The notes below the pieces were generated by a model. It saw only the letters and a list, made by a program, of their open reading frames with translations. It ran no database searches and was not told the DNA's origin. A stretch of 64,000 bases of DNA from Phylloscopus collybita (Eukaryota; Chordata; Aves; Passeriformes; Phylloscopidae). Where the stretch lies: the NCBI GenBank assembly GCA_027886175.1, contig JAJNNQ010000129.1:6076001-6140000 (forward strand), written 5' to 3'. A program made the position numbers and the translations under genes. Of the stretch, positions 25,623-37,217 are shown one piece after another. How positions within the stretch are numbered: the stretch's first letter is position 1; every line of letters begins with the position of its first letter.

Positions 25623-26041
25623 CCTTTACCCTCCTTTCTCTCTGGCCTGGTTTGTTGCACTGAAAAGCTTCATGGAGCTTATCCCAAAAGATCTGGAGAT
25701 GTCTATGGACTATTAGAGCATCAGTGAAACCAGGAATTGTTGGAGGCTGCTGCCCCTGGCTCCTCATTGCAGCACTCGCTCACTTCAGTATTTCCTGTGC
25801 TTCCCACTAGCAAACCCAGCAGGAGTTCTGGCAGTGGAAAAACAGTAAAACAACAAAATGTGAGGGCTCAGGGATTTGTGTTTCATCAATAATGGTGCAA
25901 AACCAACCCCCCAGTGAAGGGCTGCCTACGCAGGAATTCCTGATTTCCCTCTCCTGAAGAATGTGTGCAGCTCCAGCTCTGCCTTTTAAGAATCTGCTGC
26001 TGGGAAAGATGAACTGGTAATTGTTGCTGCTAATGTGCCAC

Positions 26042-26862
26042 TGTCCTGGGTTGTGGAGCCGGGTTTTGTATATTCTATTTACATCTGTTTGAGGGCCTGA
26101 TGTCCCACCTTGATAAGCCATTGTTACCTTCCCCAGCCTGTGTGGTGCATTTGCATTTCTATACATCTCATGCCCTGGCGGTGGGGGTGAGGGGAGGCGG
26201 CCGGGAGAAAGGGCTGGGACCACGCCGGTGCTGTGCTGCTGCAGGAGCGGAGAGCTCTGCGTTTGCTCCCCTGCCGTGGTGGCAAGAGGTTTCTTTGCCT
26301 GCTGTGCTTGCCATCCTGTTTGCTTTCTCCACCCTAATCCAGAGCCAGGGCTTCTCAGGAGGATTGTCCTCTTCATCCCTCCCTGACAAGACAGGAGAGC
26401 AGCCAGTTTTTCCACCCGATTTTCTGTCGGGAGGAAGACCGGATTTCGTCTCACCAGACTCCATCTCACCAGTCCCGGACCCCCCTCCTTACCACTCCTG
26501 GACCTGCTTTTTCACAGAATCATCTCTGCTCCAACAGAATCACGTCTGCCACTTCAGAAGGACTTTACTTTGGACTGCTTTCAACATCCTGAATCACAGG
26601 GTCAGATTGAGGCTCTGACTCTGTCAGGTTTTTCTTCCAAAATCGTTGTTTATTTGTTTGTTTGGTTGGGTGGTTTTGTTTCCTATCACATTTGTATTGT
26701 TAATATTCCCTAGTAAAGAACTGTTATTCCTATTCCCAACATCTTTGCCTGAGAGCCCTTGATTGCAAAATTATAATTCGTCGGGGTGTGAGGGGTTGGT
26801 ATTCTCCATCCTAGGGGAACCTCAGTTTCCCTGGCAGATACCTGTCTTTCCAAACCAAGACA
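26042..26862 (+). mobile_element. Solo LTR, endogenous retrovirus (ERVL-type), 5-bp TSD
   Basis: This 821-bp element begins TGTCCTGGGTTG and ends CCAAACCAAGACA, so its termini are imperfect inverted repeats of the TG...CA type. It is flanked by an exact 5-bp direct repeat GCCAC (26037-26041 and 26863-26867). A polyadenylation-like AGTAAA lies at 26712-26717, within a block shared almost word for word with the two minus-strand copies at 30.4 and 37.2 kb. Its 5' (U3) half is unlike theirs, so it is a different subfamily or a recombinant. No gag, pol or env sequence is present, so it is a solo LTR left by LTR-LTR recombination. A 5-bp duplication is typical of ERVL; the class is inferred. Confidence 0.9.
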
Positions 26863-27431
26863 GCCACTTAGATGTGGATTGAGTGCATCACTTCACAGCC
26901 ACCCTAACTTGGTTTTTACTTCTTTTTTTTCTTTTTCTGTCAGGGAAATTGCACAGAATTAGTGTTTGGTAGAAATGGAGCTCCCTGCTTTTCTCTTTAA
27001 ATCATGATTTGTCATCAGCTGGAACGGGCAGAGCTCTTGGGATTTGGGAATTGCTCTGTGTGAAACTTGTGTCTCCTATTGCCCTCATACTTCCATGGGT
27101 TCTCCTCCTAGGATAACTCCTGCCTTTCAGGCTCGGTCATCAAAAATGTTCCTTGTGGTGATGTTTTCTGTGTCTGGACTTGGCAGAGCAGCTATTTTGC
27201 AAATCCCATTCTCATCCTTTCAGGCTTGGTGCTGTCACAGAGGTTCAGGTCTGTTGCAGACACATTTCCCATCCTTGTGACTGTGGTGGGAATTACATCT
27301 CCATAAAACTGGGGGAAAAAGCCCCAGAGGAACAGCTGTGCAGCTCAGTACACCTGCAGCTCCTCATACCCGCTCCTCTGGCTGGGCACTTTGGGCTGTG
27401 GTTTATTTCATGTGGTGGTGTTCTGCCAAGA

Positions 27432-27476
27432 ATTCCACGTTCTTGGAGGTCTTTTCCAACCTCAATGATGATTCCC
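27432..27476 (+). mobile_element. Possible CR1 3'-tail remnant
   Basis: CTTGGAGGTCTTTTCCAACC followed by TCAATGATGATTCC resembles the extreme 3' end of an older CR1. It is too short to be sure. Confidence 0.5.
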
Positions 27477-28351
27477 TTGGAAGAATGAGGCACTGTCATT
27501 ATGTGGGCAGCAGTGGAAGGCACAGGGAAAAAAGGGCTCAGATGCAGCCATAGCTCTGTGTTAGTGGTGGTTTAGTGCTGGCACTGGGCAGGGTTCAAAC
27601 CCAAACCCCCAAACCCTACTCCAGATTCTATCCCTGGCCCTTTTTCCCTTCCTCGGGGCCCAAATCTCCCTCATATTTCAATGCTTTGCTGGCTCAGCAA
27701 CGCCTCTCAGGCAGCAGAACCATTGCAGAGATCAACCTGCAGCCTAAACTTCCTTTTTTTCCTGCTGTTCCCTGAATAGGGAAGTGCAAAGCCTGTCGGG
27801 ATCCTTTCCTTAAGAGCAGCTTTTAACCAGAAGCCCCCTCAAACTGCACGAATTCGGCTTTGATTTTCACCCCCCCCACTATCAGCAGTGTTTTCTGTCC
27901 TGCAGGGCTGTGGTGTAGGATTAGCTGGGGGATCAGTGACTCTCTAAGTGCCAGGTGAATCAGGCAAATTGGAGTGTGCCTGAACAGCCACATTCCAGCT
28001 CTGAGCAGGGCTTGGAGAGTGCTGCATTAACCTCTGAGTGGTGGAGGGCAGTCAGGAAAAACAGCTCCCCTTGCAGCCGTGTGCTCTTTTTTGGTTGCTG
28101 TAATTTCTCTCTGCTCCTGATAGGCTCTGTGAGTCAAAAAACTTGGTTATCCTGGTTATTCACTGATTATCCAAAGAGCTTGGCTCTGGGAGTTAAAGAA
28201 TTTGGCAGTGGTAGCCTTTAAAATGAGAGCTGGGTGTGATTAGACCCATCATACTATGAGCAAGGGCTGTGCCTGAGGCCTCAGAAAGGATCCCAAGCTC
28301 TCAAATCCATTCCTCTGGCTGTATTTCTCCCAAAGTTTGTCTAGAGTGGAA

Positions 28352-28500
28352 GCTGCTGCACCTTCCACTATCCCAGGCTGCTCCAAGCCCCATCCAACCT
28401 GGCCTGGAACACTTCCAGGGATCCAGGGGCAGCCATAGCTTCTCTGGGCAACCTCCCCACCCTACCACGGAAGGATTCCTTCCCAACATTCCCAAATTTC
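28352..28500 (-). mobile_element. CR1 3' fragment, inverted
   Basis: CTTCCACTATCCCAGGCTGC, CTCCAAGCCCCATCCAACCT, GGGATCCAGGGGCAGCCATA and GGATTCCTTCCCAACATTCC. The tail is not recognisable at the left. Confidence 0.82.
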
Positions 28501-29336
28501 TCTATGTCACCTGTTGTGGGGACTGTCCTGTGTCCTCTGTTAGGCTTCCGAGCAAGGAACTCCTTGTGCTTCCCTGCTGAAGGGATGGCAGTGCCACATT
28601 TGTAGCTGTTCCCGTTAAACCGTGGCTGTCTGGCTTTACTTGGATCTGCTGAGTTTGTGTGGACGTGGGACTGAGTTTTCCCTGCTCAATTGCCTGAGAA
28701 AAGTAAATGTTAAGTGCCTGTGCTCAATTAAACTGGGACAACAAACTGTTAGCGCAGCGCTGGTGAAGTTCTTGAGTCAAACACAAATCCCTGGCTTTGG
28801 GCTCTGGCTTTGGCCTCTGGGTGGCCTCACCTGCAGGAAAAACCTTCTCTGCCCTGGTGCTGCCTCTGGGCAAAGCTGAAATCCAGAATTCCTGTGTCCC
28901 ATTTTGACCCAGAATTCCACGTTTCAGGTTGGTTATAGGTTGGGATGCAAGTCCTGTGACTTGCCAGCAGGGCAGTCCCCCACCAGTGCACCAGGCAGGG
29001 TGGGAGAGATGGCCTGGGATAGATCTAGATAGGACAAGTCCATCCAGCTCTTCAATTTCTCTTCCCAAATCTCCCCACCCACACAGTCCCAGCCCTCTGG
29101 GACTTGCTGCTTCCATCTATGGCTTCCACCCTTTCCCATAGCCTAGGGAAAATATCCTCAGTGGGGCTGGACAGTGCTTGGCTCCTGCTTGGCCCTGAGC
29201 AGATCCATCACCCCCTTTCCAGGTGGATCTGCCCCTCCTGAATGTGGAATTTGGCTTCCAGTGGCTCCTCAGCTTCCATGAACAGAATGGAATTGGTCAT
29301 TTTTGAATTTTTGGCGCCCAAAAGCTGTGATGTCCC

Positions 29337-29514
29337 CAAAATTATCGACAGATTAAGGGATTGTGTGTCCAATCCATAAATTAAATCTCTGGGATGAACC
29401 AGGCCAGGAATGAACCAACCCCCCCCAAATGATAAACAGATTTTGAGGTTGTATGTCCAATCCATGGGTTAAGTGTCTGGGATGAGGCAGGCTGATAAAT
29501 GAACCCAAAAACCT
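29337..29514 (+). repeat. Diverged ~88-bp tandem duplication
   Basis: Unit 1 (29337-29424) and unit 2 (29427-29514) share ACAGATT, GT(G/A)TGTCCAATCCAT, TCTGGGATGA and AATGAACC in the same order and spacing. Confidence 0.8.
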
Positions 29515-30447
29515 CAGGAGAAAATGCAGATTTGTTTTCCAAGGCAACAATTCCTGTAGGAAATGGGTTAAGTAAAAATCAGTGGTAGGTTACAACTCTG
29601 CACTGTTGTTGCAACAAATTCAGGTGCTCTGAAGAGCTGCTTGTGGAGAGGAAATGCAGGGACAAACCGTGAGTAAACAGCGTGTAAATAGTGAGATAAT
29701 GTGCTCCCCCCTGCCAGCAGCTTCGTGGCAATCCTCAGAAATGATCTGTAATAAATTGCTCTTAATTGGTTCCTAAATGTACTGAAATTGTCAGCCCTCG
29801 TTTGCTATTTTAAGTCATAAATTAGAAGTGTGACAGTGACCTTGATTCCATAACCCATCCATGCCCTCGGAGTTATGTGCTCCACACAAATACAAGACAG
29901 AAAAATCAGGGTGGTCTGGGACAAAACCAGGCTCCTCGGAACGCACTGATGTGAACACATCTTGGCTGAGCAGCTCCATGATCAGAGAGGTAAAACAATC
30001 CGTGCCTGCTGCTGGGGAAATATTTGTTATTTTCCCCCTCAATGAGGTTCATGTTCCTGATGCTGATCAGGAGTTTGTAGCTCTTGTTCTGCAATGGAGT
30101 TTCAATTATTTCCGAATTCTGCTCCTGTCAGTGTGCGTGGGGGAGATAAGAGTCCATGGAGTCGGAGCAGTAAATCTTCCATTACTTCCTTTCCTACTGA
30201 AAGGCCCTGGAAAAGAGCAAATACTTGTAACAATATCTTCCAGCTTTCAAATTTTAATGCAAACTTACTTTTGCTATAAAACCTTCCAGACAGCTCCTTG
30301 CTCGGCCTTTTCCTCCCTCAGCTCTTGCCTGTTCTTCCCTGAAGTGGAATTTAAGGGAATTGGATATATCCATTTAAATGGATTTTTTTTTTTTCATTTT
30401 AATGGATTTAATTGCACAAAGGGAATTGCAGTTGAGGGAACCAGGAG

Positions 30448-31092
30448 TGTCCTGGTTTGGAAAGACAGATGTCTGCTAAGGAAGACAGGAACTTCCCTTG
30501 AAATGGAGAATGTAAACTCCCTCCCTCTAAATTATTATAATTTTGAAATTAAGGGGCTTTCAGGCAAAGACATGGGAATAGGAACAACAGTTCTTTACTA
30601 GGAAAATTAAAATAAAAATGTAGTAGTACCAAAAAAAGGCAAATAAAAAAAGAACACATTGACAGAGTCAGAACACAACCTGGCACTCTGTTGGTCAGGG
30701 TGTTGGGAGCAGCCCAGTCAAGTCCTCCTGCAGTGACAGATGTGGTTCTGTTGGAGCAGAGATGATCCTGTAGAAGGGTGCAGTTTTCCTCTGAAGGTCC
30801 AGTGGAGGTGAGATGGGTCTGGTGTTCCTCTGGGAATCCAGCGCACACAGGCTGCACTGGTGTTCTGACTCTCAGGTTTTATCCAGGTAGGAATGCTGGG
30901 CTCCTCCCCCTGGGTGGAGCATCTCCCCATGGGATGATGGAATTGTATCAGCCATGCACTGAGCCTGGATGGCCCATGAACAGCAGATACCCCCTGGAGG
31001 GAGGATGGGTCCTGGAAGAGATAAAGAACAGTGCCCCACCTGGTTTTAACAGATGGTGATAGAATACACACCCCTGGCCACAACCCAAGACA
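30448..31092 (-). mobile_element. Solo LTR, same ERV family, inverted
   Basis: On the plus strand this 645-bp copy starts TGTCCTGGTTTGG and ends ACAACCCAAGACA, the family's inverted termini. Flanking 5-mers are AGGAG and TGGAG, matching at four of five bases, so the target duplication is slightly decayed. Read on the minus strand it has a TATA-like GGATAAAA (30877-30884) and the AGTAAA signal (30594-30599). It shares U3 and R-U5 sequence with the 37.2-kb copy. No internal retroviral genes flank it. Confidence 0.88.
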
Positions 31093-31702
31093 TGGAGCCA
31101 CTGGAATCCAAGGAGAGACCTCTCCTCCTTGCTGGGAAATAGGGATGGAACAGGTGCATCTAATTAAGCACATTATGCCTTTATTTCACAACATTCCTGT
31201 TTTTCAAATTGCCCAGAAACACAATTATCCAACTAAGGAAAATGTAAACAATGACATTTAATTTGGGGTAGGCGTATAATGAACGCTTCAGATTTTTGCC
31301 TCTCACGCTTTTTAAGCCTTTAAAGGAGAACCTGAAAATGGGGATGTGGAAAGGATTTTCAGGTAAAGAGGGGAATTTATGGGGAAATTGTTGTACCCTG
31401 TTACTGTCTGTAAACCAGGGGTGTTTAGGATGTGCCCTGGGTTCAGAGTCAGATTTTAATTTCCCGATTTCCCGAGACTGCTCCCCTGCCCCATCTCTGC
31501 TCGTTCCCAGCTCCACCTGTGCGATGCTTTGGGCACATCCAGCATTTCCAATGCAAAGCAGAGCGAATGGCAGAGCCTCAAGTGTCCTGATGGGGAGAGG
31601 ATCCTTGGAGATTCTCCCATAAATTCTGCCTCTGGAGAGAGGGAGAGGAGGAGAGAGACAGAAAATGCTTTTCTTCGTGATCCAAGGTGAACCAAATAAT
31701 GA

Positions 31703-32107
31703 AGATGGGCTGGGAGAGCTGGGGTTGTTCACCAGGAGCACAGAAGGCTCCAGGGAAAGCTCAGAGCCCCTGCCAGTGCCTGAAGGGGCTCCAGGAGAGC
31801 TGGAGAGGGACTTGGGACAAGGGATGGAGGGACAGGACACAGGGAATGGCCTCCCACTGCCAGAGGGCAGGGCTGGATGGGATATTGGGAAGGAATTGTT
31901 CCCTGGGAGGGTGGGCAGGCCCTGGCACAGGGTGCCCAGAGCAGCTGTGGCTGCCCCTGGATCCCTGGCAGTGTCCAAGGCCAGGATGGACTTTGGAGCT
32001 TGGAGCAGCCTGGGACAGTGGAAGGTGGCCCTGCCCATGGCAGGGGGTGGGAATAGGATGATTTTAAGATCCTTTGCAACCCAAACCGCTTTGGGATTCT
32101 GTGATGA
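31703..32107 (+). mobile_element. CR1 LINE 3' fragment
   Basis: It starts at GATGGGCTGGGAGAGCTGGG, contains GGGATGGAGGGACAGGACAC and GGGATATTGGGAAGGAATTG, and ends CTTTGGGATTCTGTGATGAT. It lies about 60 bp upstream of the next plus-strand CR1. Confidence 0.92.
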
Positions 32108-32166
32108 TACAAAGGAATATTTCTGCTTCTTCTCCTGTGAACTGCAGGGCTCCATTTATCATCTCC

Positions 32167-32589
32167 CTGGGGAAGGGGCTGGAGCCCCAGGAGCGGCTGA
32201 GGGAGCTGGGAAAGGGGCTCAGCCTGGAGCAAAGGAGGCTCAGGGGGGACCTTGTGGCTCTGCACAACTCCCTGCCAGGAGGGGACAGCCAGGGGGGTCG
32301 GGCTCTGCTCCCAGGGAACAGGGACAGCACAAGGGGAAAGGGCCCCAAGCTGTGCCAGGGGAGGCTCAGCTTGGACAGCAGCAGGAATTTCTGCATGGAA
32401 AGGGTGCTCAGGCCTTGGCAGGGGCTGCCCAGGGAGCTTTGGAGTGCCCATGGCTGGAGGTGTGCAAGGAAGGGCTGGAGGTGGCACTGAGTGCTCTGGG
32501 CTGGGGACAAGGTGGGCATGGGGCACGGCTGGGACTCCATGGGCTGGGAGGTATTTTCCAGCCTCAGGGATCCTGGGATTCTGTGGGTG
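32167..32589 (+). mobile_element. Young CR1 LINE 3' fragment (subfamily A)
   Basis: It is about 99% identical by eye to 1529-1940, with roughly four differences in 420 bp, and ends GGGATCCTGGGATTCTGT. Such low divergence suggests recent activity of this subfamily. Confidence 0.92.
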
Positions 32590-33352
32590 CCTCCTCAGAC
32601 TGGCATTTCTGGTTTTGTTTGTGGTTTGCATGACCTCCTCCTCCTGGGGCATGCTGTAGCTGGAGCATCCATACAGGTGTCCACAGTTTATTTTTCGCCT
32701 ATTGTTTTTATTTCCTATTTGAATTGTGCCATCTCAAGGTATCCAAAGTAATGTTTCCTCTCCAAACATAAATCTAAATCCAGCAGGCAGGCTGGCAAAC
32801 AAACTGCTGGCAGGAAGGAGGACTATATTCCCTTTCTTTAAATGTGAAGCTCTCAAATATATGGGGCTGTGCTCTTGAGTTCCCAAAGCAGCCTGGAAGT
32901 GCCTATTGGATGCGATTTTTTCCCTCCTCCCAGCAAGAAAGCAGCTTGTCTTCTGGGTAGGCTGGGCTGAAATCTTTGGTGCTTAATCCCAGACCTTTGG
33001 CACACTTTATATCTGTTGTCACAGACATCATTTGCTGTTCCCAGGCTTCCCATGAGGGATGAGAGAGAAGAATCCTGGTGCTTTCTGCTGTTGGCAAAGT
33101 GACTGCTGAGCAACACAATGAGCACGTTCTCCCTGTCGGACACCAGGGGTTTATGGCACCTGTGATGTTGTTGTACACTACAGTGACACAGATTTTGATT
33201 TTAGGAGGTTGAAAATGACTATGTTTATTTTTGGGAATTTTTTTATGTTATTTTATAGAGAATAACTTAATTGGTGAAACAAAGACAATTTTTTTTAATT
33301 ACATTGGTTAAATTAGAGGGATATCAAGAAGAAGTCCCTCTTTGGGGAAGAA

Positions 33353-33396
33353 TGTAAACAAAGGTTACAGTTAGAAAAACATGTCTTTTGTTTACA
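33353..33396. repeat. Inverted pair of forkhead-type sites
   Basis: TGTAAACAAA (33353-33362) and TTTGTTTACA (33387-33396) are perfect 10-bp inverted arms with a 24-bp spacer. Each holds the forkhead core GTAAACA. They lie in AT-rich unique intron. Confidence 0.8.
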
Positions 33397-34152
33397 GGAA
33401 ACTTTTTGGGAAAAGAGTTTCAAAAAACTAAAACATCTCAGGTACAAACCAGGGCTACAGCACCTGTGCCTTGTGAGAGCCTTTTCCAGGTGATCCTTTC
33501 CTTAATCCTGATCCCTGAGATGGGAGTAAAGAACCAGCCTTTAGCCTTGGCCATGTCCCCCTTCCTCAGCAGTAGGTGGGCAGCCAGCATCCTTGGGAGA
33601 GCTGCTCCAGGCTCAGGTGCACTGCAAGGTAGCTCCTCTGACAAGTGGCAGTCAGGCAGGTGGATTAAAAACCTTCTTTAGCAGGTGCAGATTCCTCCTC
33701 AGTCCCTGAGCTGCTCATGCCATGCATTTCCCTGTGGTGGCTGTGCTGCTCTTGTCACCAGGGGAGGCTGGAGGGGACTGAGGGAGGCTGGAGGAGCAGC
33801 TGAGAGCAGGTTTGTGCTGTCAGCCAGCTCTGTCTCCTCCTTAATGGCTCAGCAGGACACCACTGGCTCGGCTCAGACCTCGCCTTGTCTGCTGGCAGCA
33901 CAAAGAGCTCCCTCCCTGCAGCTCCTCTGGCACTGAGCCTGTCCTTATTGACAGCCAGAAAGTGGGAGCAGGAGCCATCCAGATCCGAGTCCTGCTCCAG
34001 GCACGGAGTCAATGTCCTGCTTTCCTTGTGGGAATTGTGAAATGTCTGATGCACTCCCCCCATTCAGACTCCATCTGTGTGGTGGGCAGCAGGAGGAGCA
34101 TTGGCAGCAGGGCAGGGAGGGCTGGTGCCCCTGTGGGCAGCCCTGGAGGCAC

Positions 34153-34538
34153 CTCTGGAGTGCTGTGTCCAGCTCTGGCTCCTCAGCACAGCAGGACCAG
34201 GGAGCTCCTGGAGCGGGGCCCAAGGAGGCTGCGCAGCTGAGGAAGGGCCTGGAGCCTCTGGGTGCCCAGGAAAGGCTGAGGGAGCTGGGGCTGTTCAGCC
34301 TGGAGAGGAGCCCCAGCTGAGAGGGGCCCTCAGGCCTGGCTGTCCCTGTGTGCAGGGAGGGCTCCCAGCAGGGCCCAGGCTCTGCTGCCCCCGGGGGCCC
34401 AGCAATGGCCCCAGAGCCACGGGCAGGGCCTGAGCCCAGCAATTGCCCCTGCACAGGAGGCACAACTTCTTCCCTGGGCAGTGCCCAGCCCTGAGCACAT
34501 TGGCCACACAATGAGCCTGGGGGGTCTCCTCCCTGGCA
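34153..34538 (+). mobile_element. Young CR1-like LINE copy (subfamily B), lacking its 3' tail
   Basis: It begins CTCTGGAGTGCTGTGTCCAG, contains CTGTTCAGCCTGGAGAGGAG and stops at GGGGTCTCCTCCCTGG, before the ~130-bp 3' end present in the inverted copy at 17872-18318. Loss of the 3' end is unusual, because CR1 insertions are normally truncated at the 5' end. Confidence 0.85.
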
Positions 34539-35656
34539 GGAGGACTTCTGCCTGCTTACTCTTGGTTGTAACCTGTTTTACCCAGCTAAAGTTCCCAACT
34601 GCAGTTGGGTTTTTTTGCAATCAGATTTGCCAAGGCTGAAGCTTAAGGATGGATCAAGAACTCATCAGCTGCAATACTGCTGTTTTTCATTTTCCATCTC
34701 CAAGGGGTAAATCATGTTGGGGAGGTGATATTTAATCATCAGGCCATCTACTGGAAAGGGGCTTGCTCATCTAGAGCATGATGAATTGATTTTTGGGGAG
34801 GACAGCTTTCTCCCATGGCTGAGGTTGGAGTATCCTCACAGGGTTTCTCTTTGAGAGACTTTGCACCTCTTGGATGACAAATACGAAGCACCCGTGATCA
34901 TCATCTGAATTTATGGCTCTGCTGTGTTTTGCAAGGCACAGTTTCACTGTCCTTTAGTGTTCAATAGAACATTATGTGCTTGGTATTAAAAACCTGCAGA
35001 AATGTCAGGGCAATTCCAGGTTGTAGATGAAAGGCCACTTGGAGGAGTGAAAAACCCCAAACCTTTATGTAAACTGCACAATGGAAGAGAAGTTAATGTG
35101 TCCTCTTGGGAAAGATTTGGGAGCTTGTTCTTAAAAATACAATGTGAAAGAGTAAACCACCTCCCTCTGAGGAGAAATCCACGTGAAAGTGCAGTGTTGG
35201 GACCCTTTTTTGGCTTTGTGTCCTCCTCCCCTTCATCTCCCTCTACACTTTCAGAGAAAAGAAAACAAAGCCGATGAGCTTTGTGGGTGGTTCCATGTTT
35301 CTTTTCAGAAGCTCTCATCCATGACTTTTCCAGCTCTTTTGTGGATGCTTATCCTTAAGCGATGTTCCCTCCTGCAACTGCAGCCTTCAGTCTCCTGTGA
35401 ACTTAGATTTGTACAGTTGTGTGCATCCACCTAGGCCCTGAGGCCCTGATGTGTTTGGTAGAGATTAATTAGGGATGGGTTCTTGCAGCTCTCCTGATTG
35501 TCACACCCTAAGCAGTCTCTGAACCCTGCTCATCCTGTCCTTCCTCTTCTCCTGCCTTCTAAGAAATGGGTGTTGGGGTCTGAGAAGGAGTTTAGCAAGG
35601 CAAGGAGTAAAAAGTTCGTGTGAGAGTGTTTGCATCCGTGCTGGGGACAAATTCCT

Positions 35657-36098
35657 GCTGGGCTGGGTGATGGAGCTGTTCTCCTGTGGGGAAAGGCTGA
35701 GGAGCTGGGGGTGCTCACCTGGAGCAGAGAAGGCTCCAGGGAGAGCTCAGAGCCCCTGCCAGGGCCAAAATGGGCTCCAGGAGAGCTGGAGAGGGACTGG
35801 GACAAGGGATGGAGTGCCAGGACACAGGGAATGGCTTCCCACTGCCAGAGGGCAGGGATGGATGGGATCTTGGGCAGGAATTGTTCCCTGGGAGGGTGGG
35901 CAGGCCCTGGCACAGGGTGCCCAGAGCAGCTGTGGCTGCCCCTGGATCCCTGGAAGTGCCCAAGGCCAGGCTGGACAGGGCTTGGAGCAGCCTGGGACAG
36001 TGGGAGGTGTCCCTGCCCATGGCAGGGGTGGCACTGGATGGGCTTTAAGGTCCTTTCCAACCCAGGACTCTGTTGGATTGTGTGATTTTGGGATTCTG
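35657..36098 (+). mobile_element. CR1 LINE 3' fragment
   Basis: About 440 bp, from GGGTGATGGAGCTGTTCTCC through GGGAGAGCTCAGAGCCCCTG and GGCTTCCCACTGCCAGAGGG to a tail with TTGTGTGATTTTGGGATTCT. Confidence 0.92.
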
Positions 36099-36584
36099 CT
36101 TCTCAGGTGGTGTGAGGAAGCAGCCAGTGTGGGAATGGGAGGCATGAAAACAGGTGTTTGCCATGTGAAAATAATTCCAAACAGGCCAAACCTGTTCCCC
36201 ATCCAAACTCCAAACTCCTACCCTGATTTTATTGGCCAGGGCACTGGTACTTGATAAGCTTGGCTGTAATCTTTGGCCCTGGCACTTTTGATGTTCCAGG
36301 ATTACTAAAACTTCCTGGCTTTTTGAGGAAAAGTCTCTCCAGGGCACCTCGTTGCACAAAACCACTGCCTGTGAGCTGAGAAATTGTTTGCAAGCAGATG
36401 ATCAGATCTGGGTGCTTTGTTTTCTGCATGCCCAGAGAGAGCAATACCAGTTTTTTTTTTTCCCCTTTTTCCACAGTCAAGACCGGTGACAGAGCTCAGA
36501 AGCAAATGGGACTTGTCACTCTGTATTCCCTCCATCATCAGAAGCTGATTCCTGCTGCTCTCTCATGTCCCAGACAGTAATAAA

Positions 36585-36930
36585 TCACATTTTCTGAGCC
36601 CAGCCAACGTGCTGATTTGCAAACATGGAAGGAGCAGCTCATAAGAGAATGCATTTCACATTTGCAGGGTGTAGACATTGCATTAACCTGGAGTGGTGCA
36701 AATTGCAGCGGCAGCGAGTGAAATGAAGCTTTGCTACTTGAAAGTTCAGTGCAGACTTGATGTATGCAGAAGTAATTAAAACTCAGTTTGTTGTGTTTTC
36801 AGAAGAGACTTCAAACACATTTGACAGAGAAATCACGTCCCTTTATATCACAAGGTGTTTCCAATCTTGTCATTTGCCCATTTGTCAACTCGGATTTGGA
36901 ATGAGAGCTCATACTTCCAAGAAGTTTCTT
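36585..36930. promoter_or_regulatory. Candidate conserved noncoding stretch
   Basis: Unique, transposon-free and balanced in composition, with octamer-like GATTTGCAAA, AGTAATTAAAAC and TTGACAGAG words. It differs from the CR1/LTR-rich flanks. This is a weak compositional call only. Confidence 0.25.
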
Positions 36931-37217
36931 GCTTAGGCAGTGATCACCCAGCAAGCATCATAAGAATAAAGAATTGCTCCTACCTCCATTTTTAGTGGTT
37001 TCTCCCCAAGGTTGTATAAAATGGGTCCAAACTTCCTACAGCCCTTTTGTTTGAACAAATAAAAGACCTCCTGTTGTGCTGATTTCCATCCCTGGGGATG
37101 TCTATTCCCAAAAATGCCACTTGCCCCTGTGCCAGAGTTTCTTTTCCAAAGTGTCTTTGTGCTTCAAAACTCTTCAGCTGCCTCCTGGGCTGATCCCTTC
37201 CTGACAGCACAGGGCAG

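Noticed and set aside
31181..32652. Overlapping long open frames of 307-324 codons on both strands
   Set aside because: They run through the CR1 copies at 31703-32107 and 32167-32589, overlap in opposite strands, and encode low-complexity Pro/Gly/Trp/Ser sequence with no domain. The same peptides recur wherever these CR1s occur.
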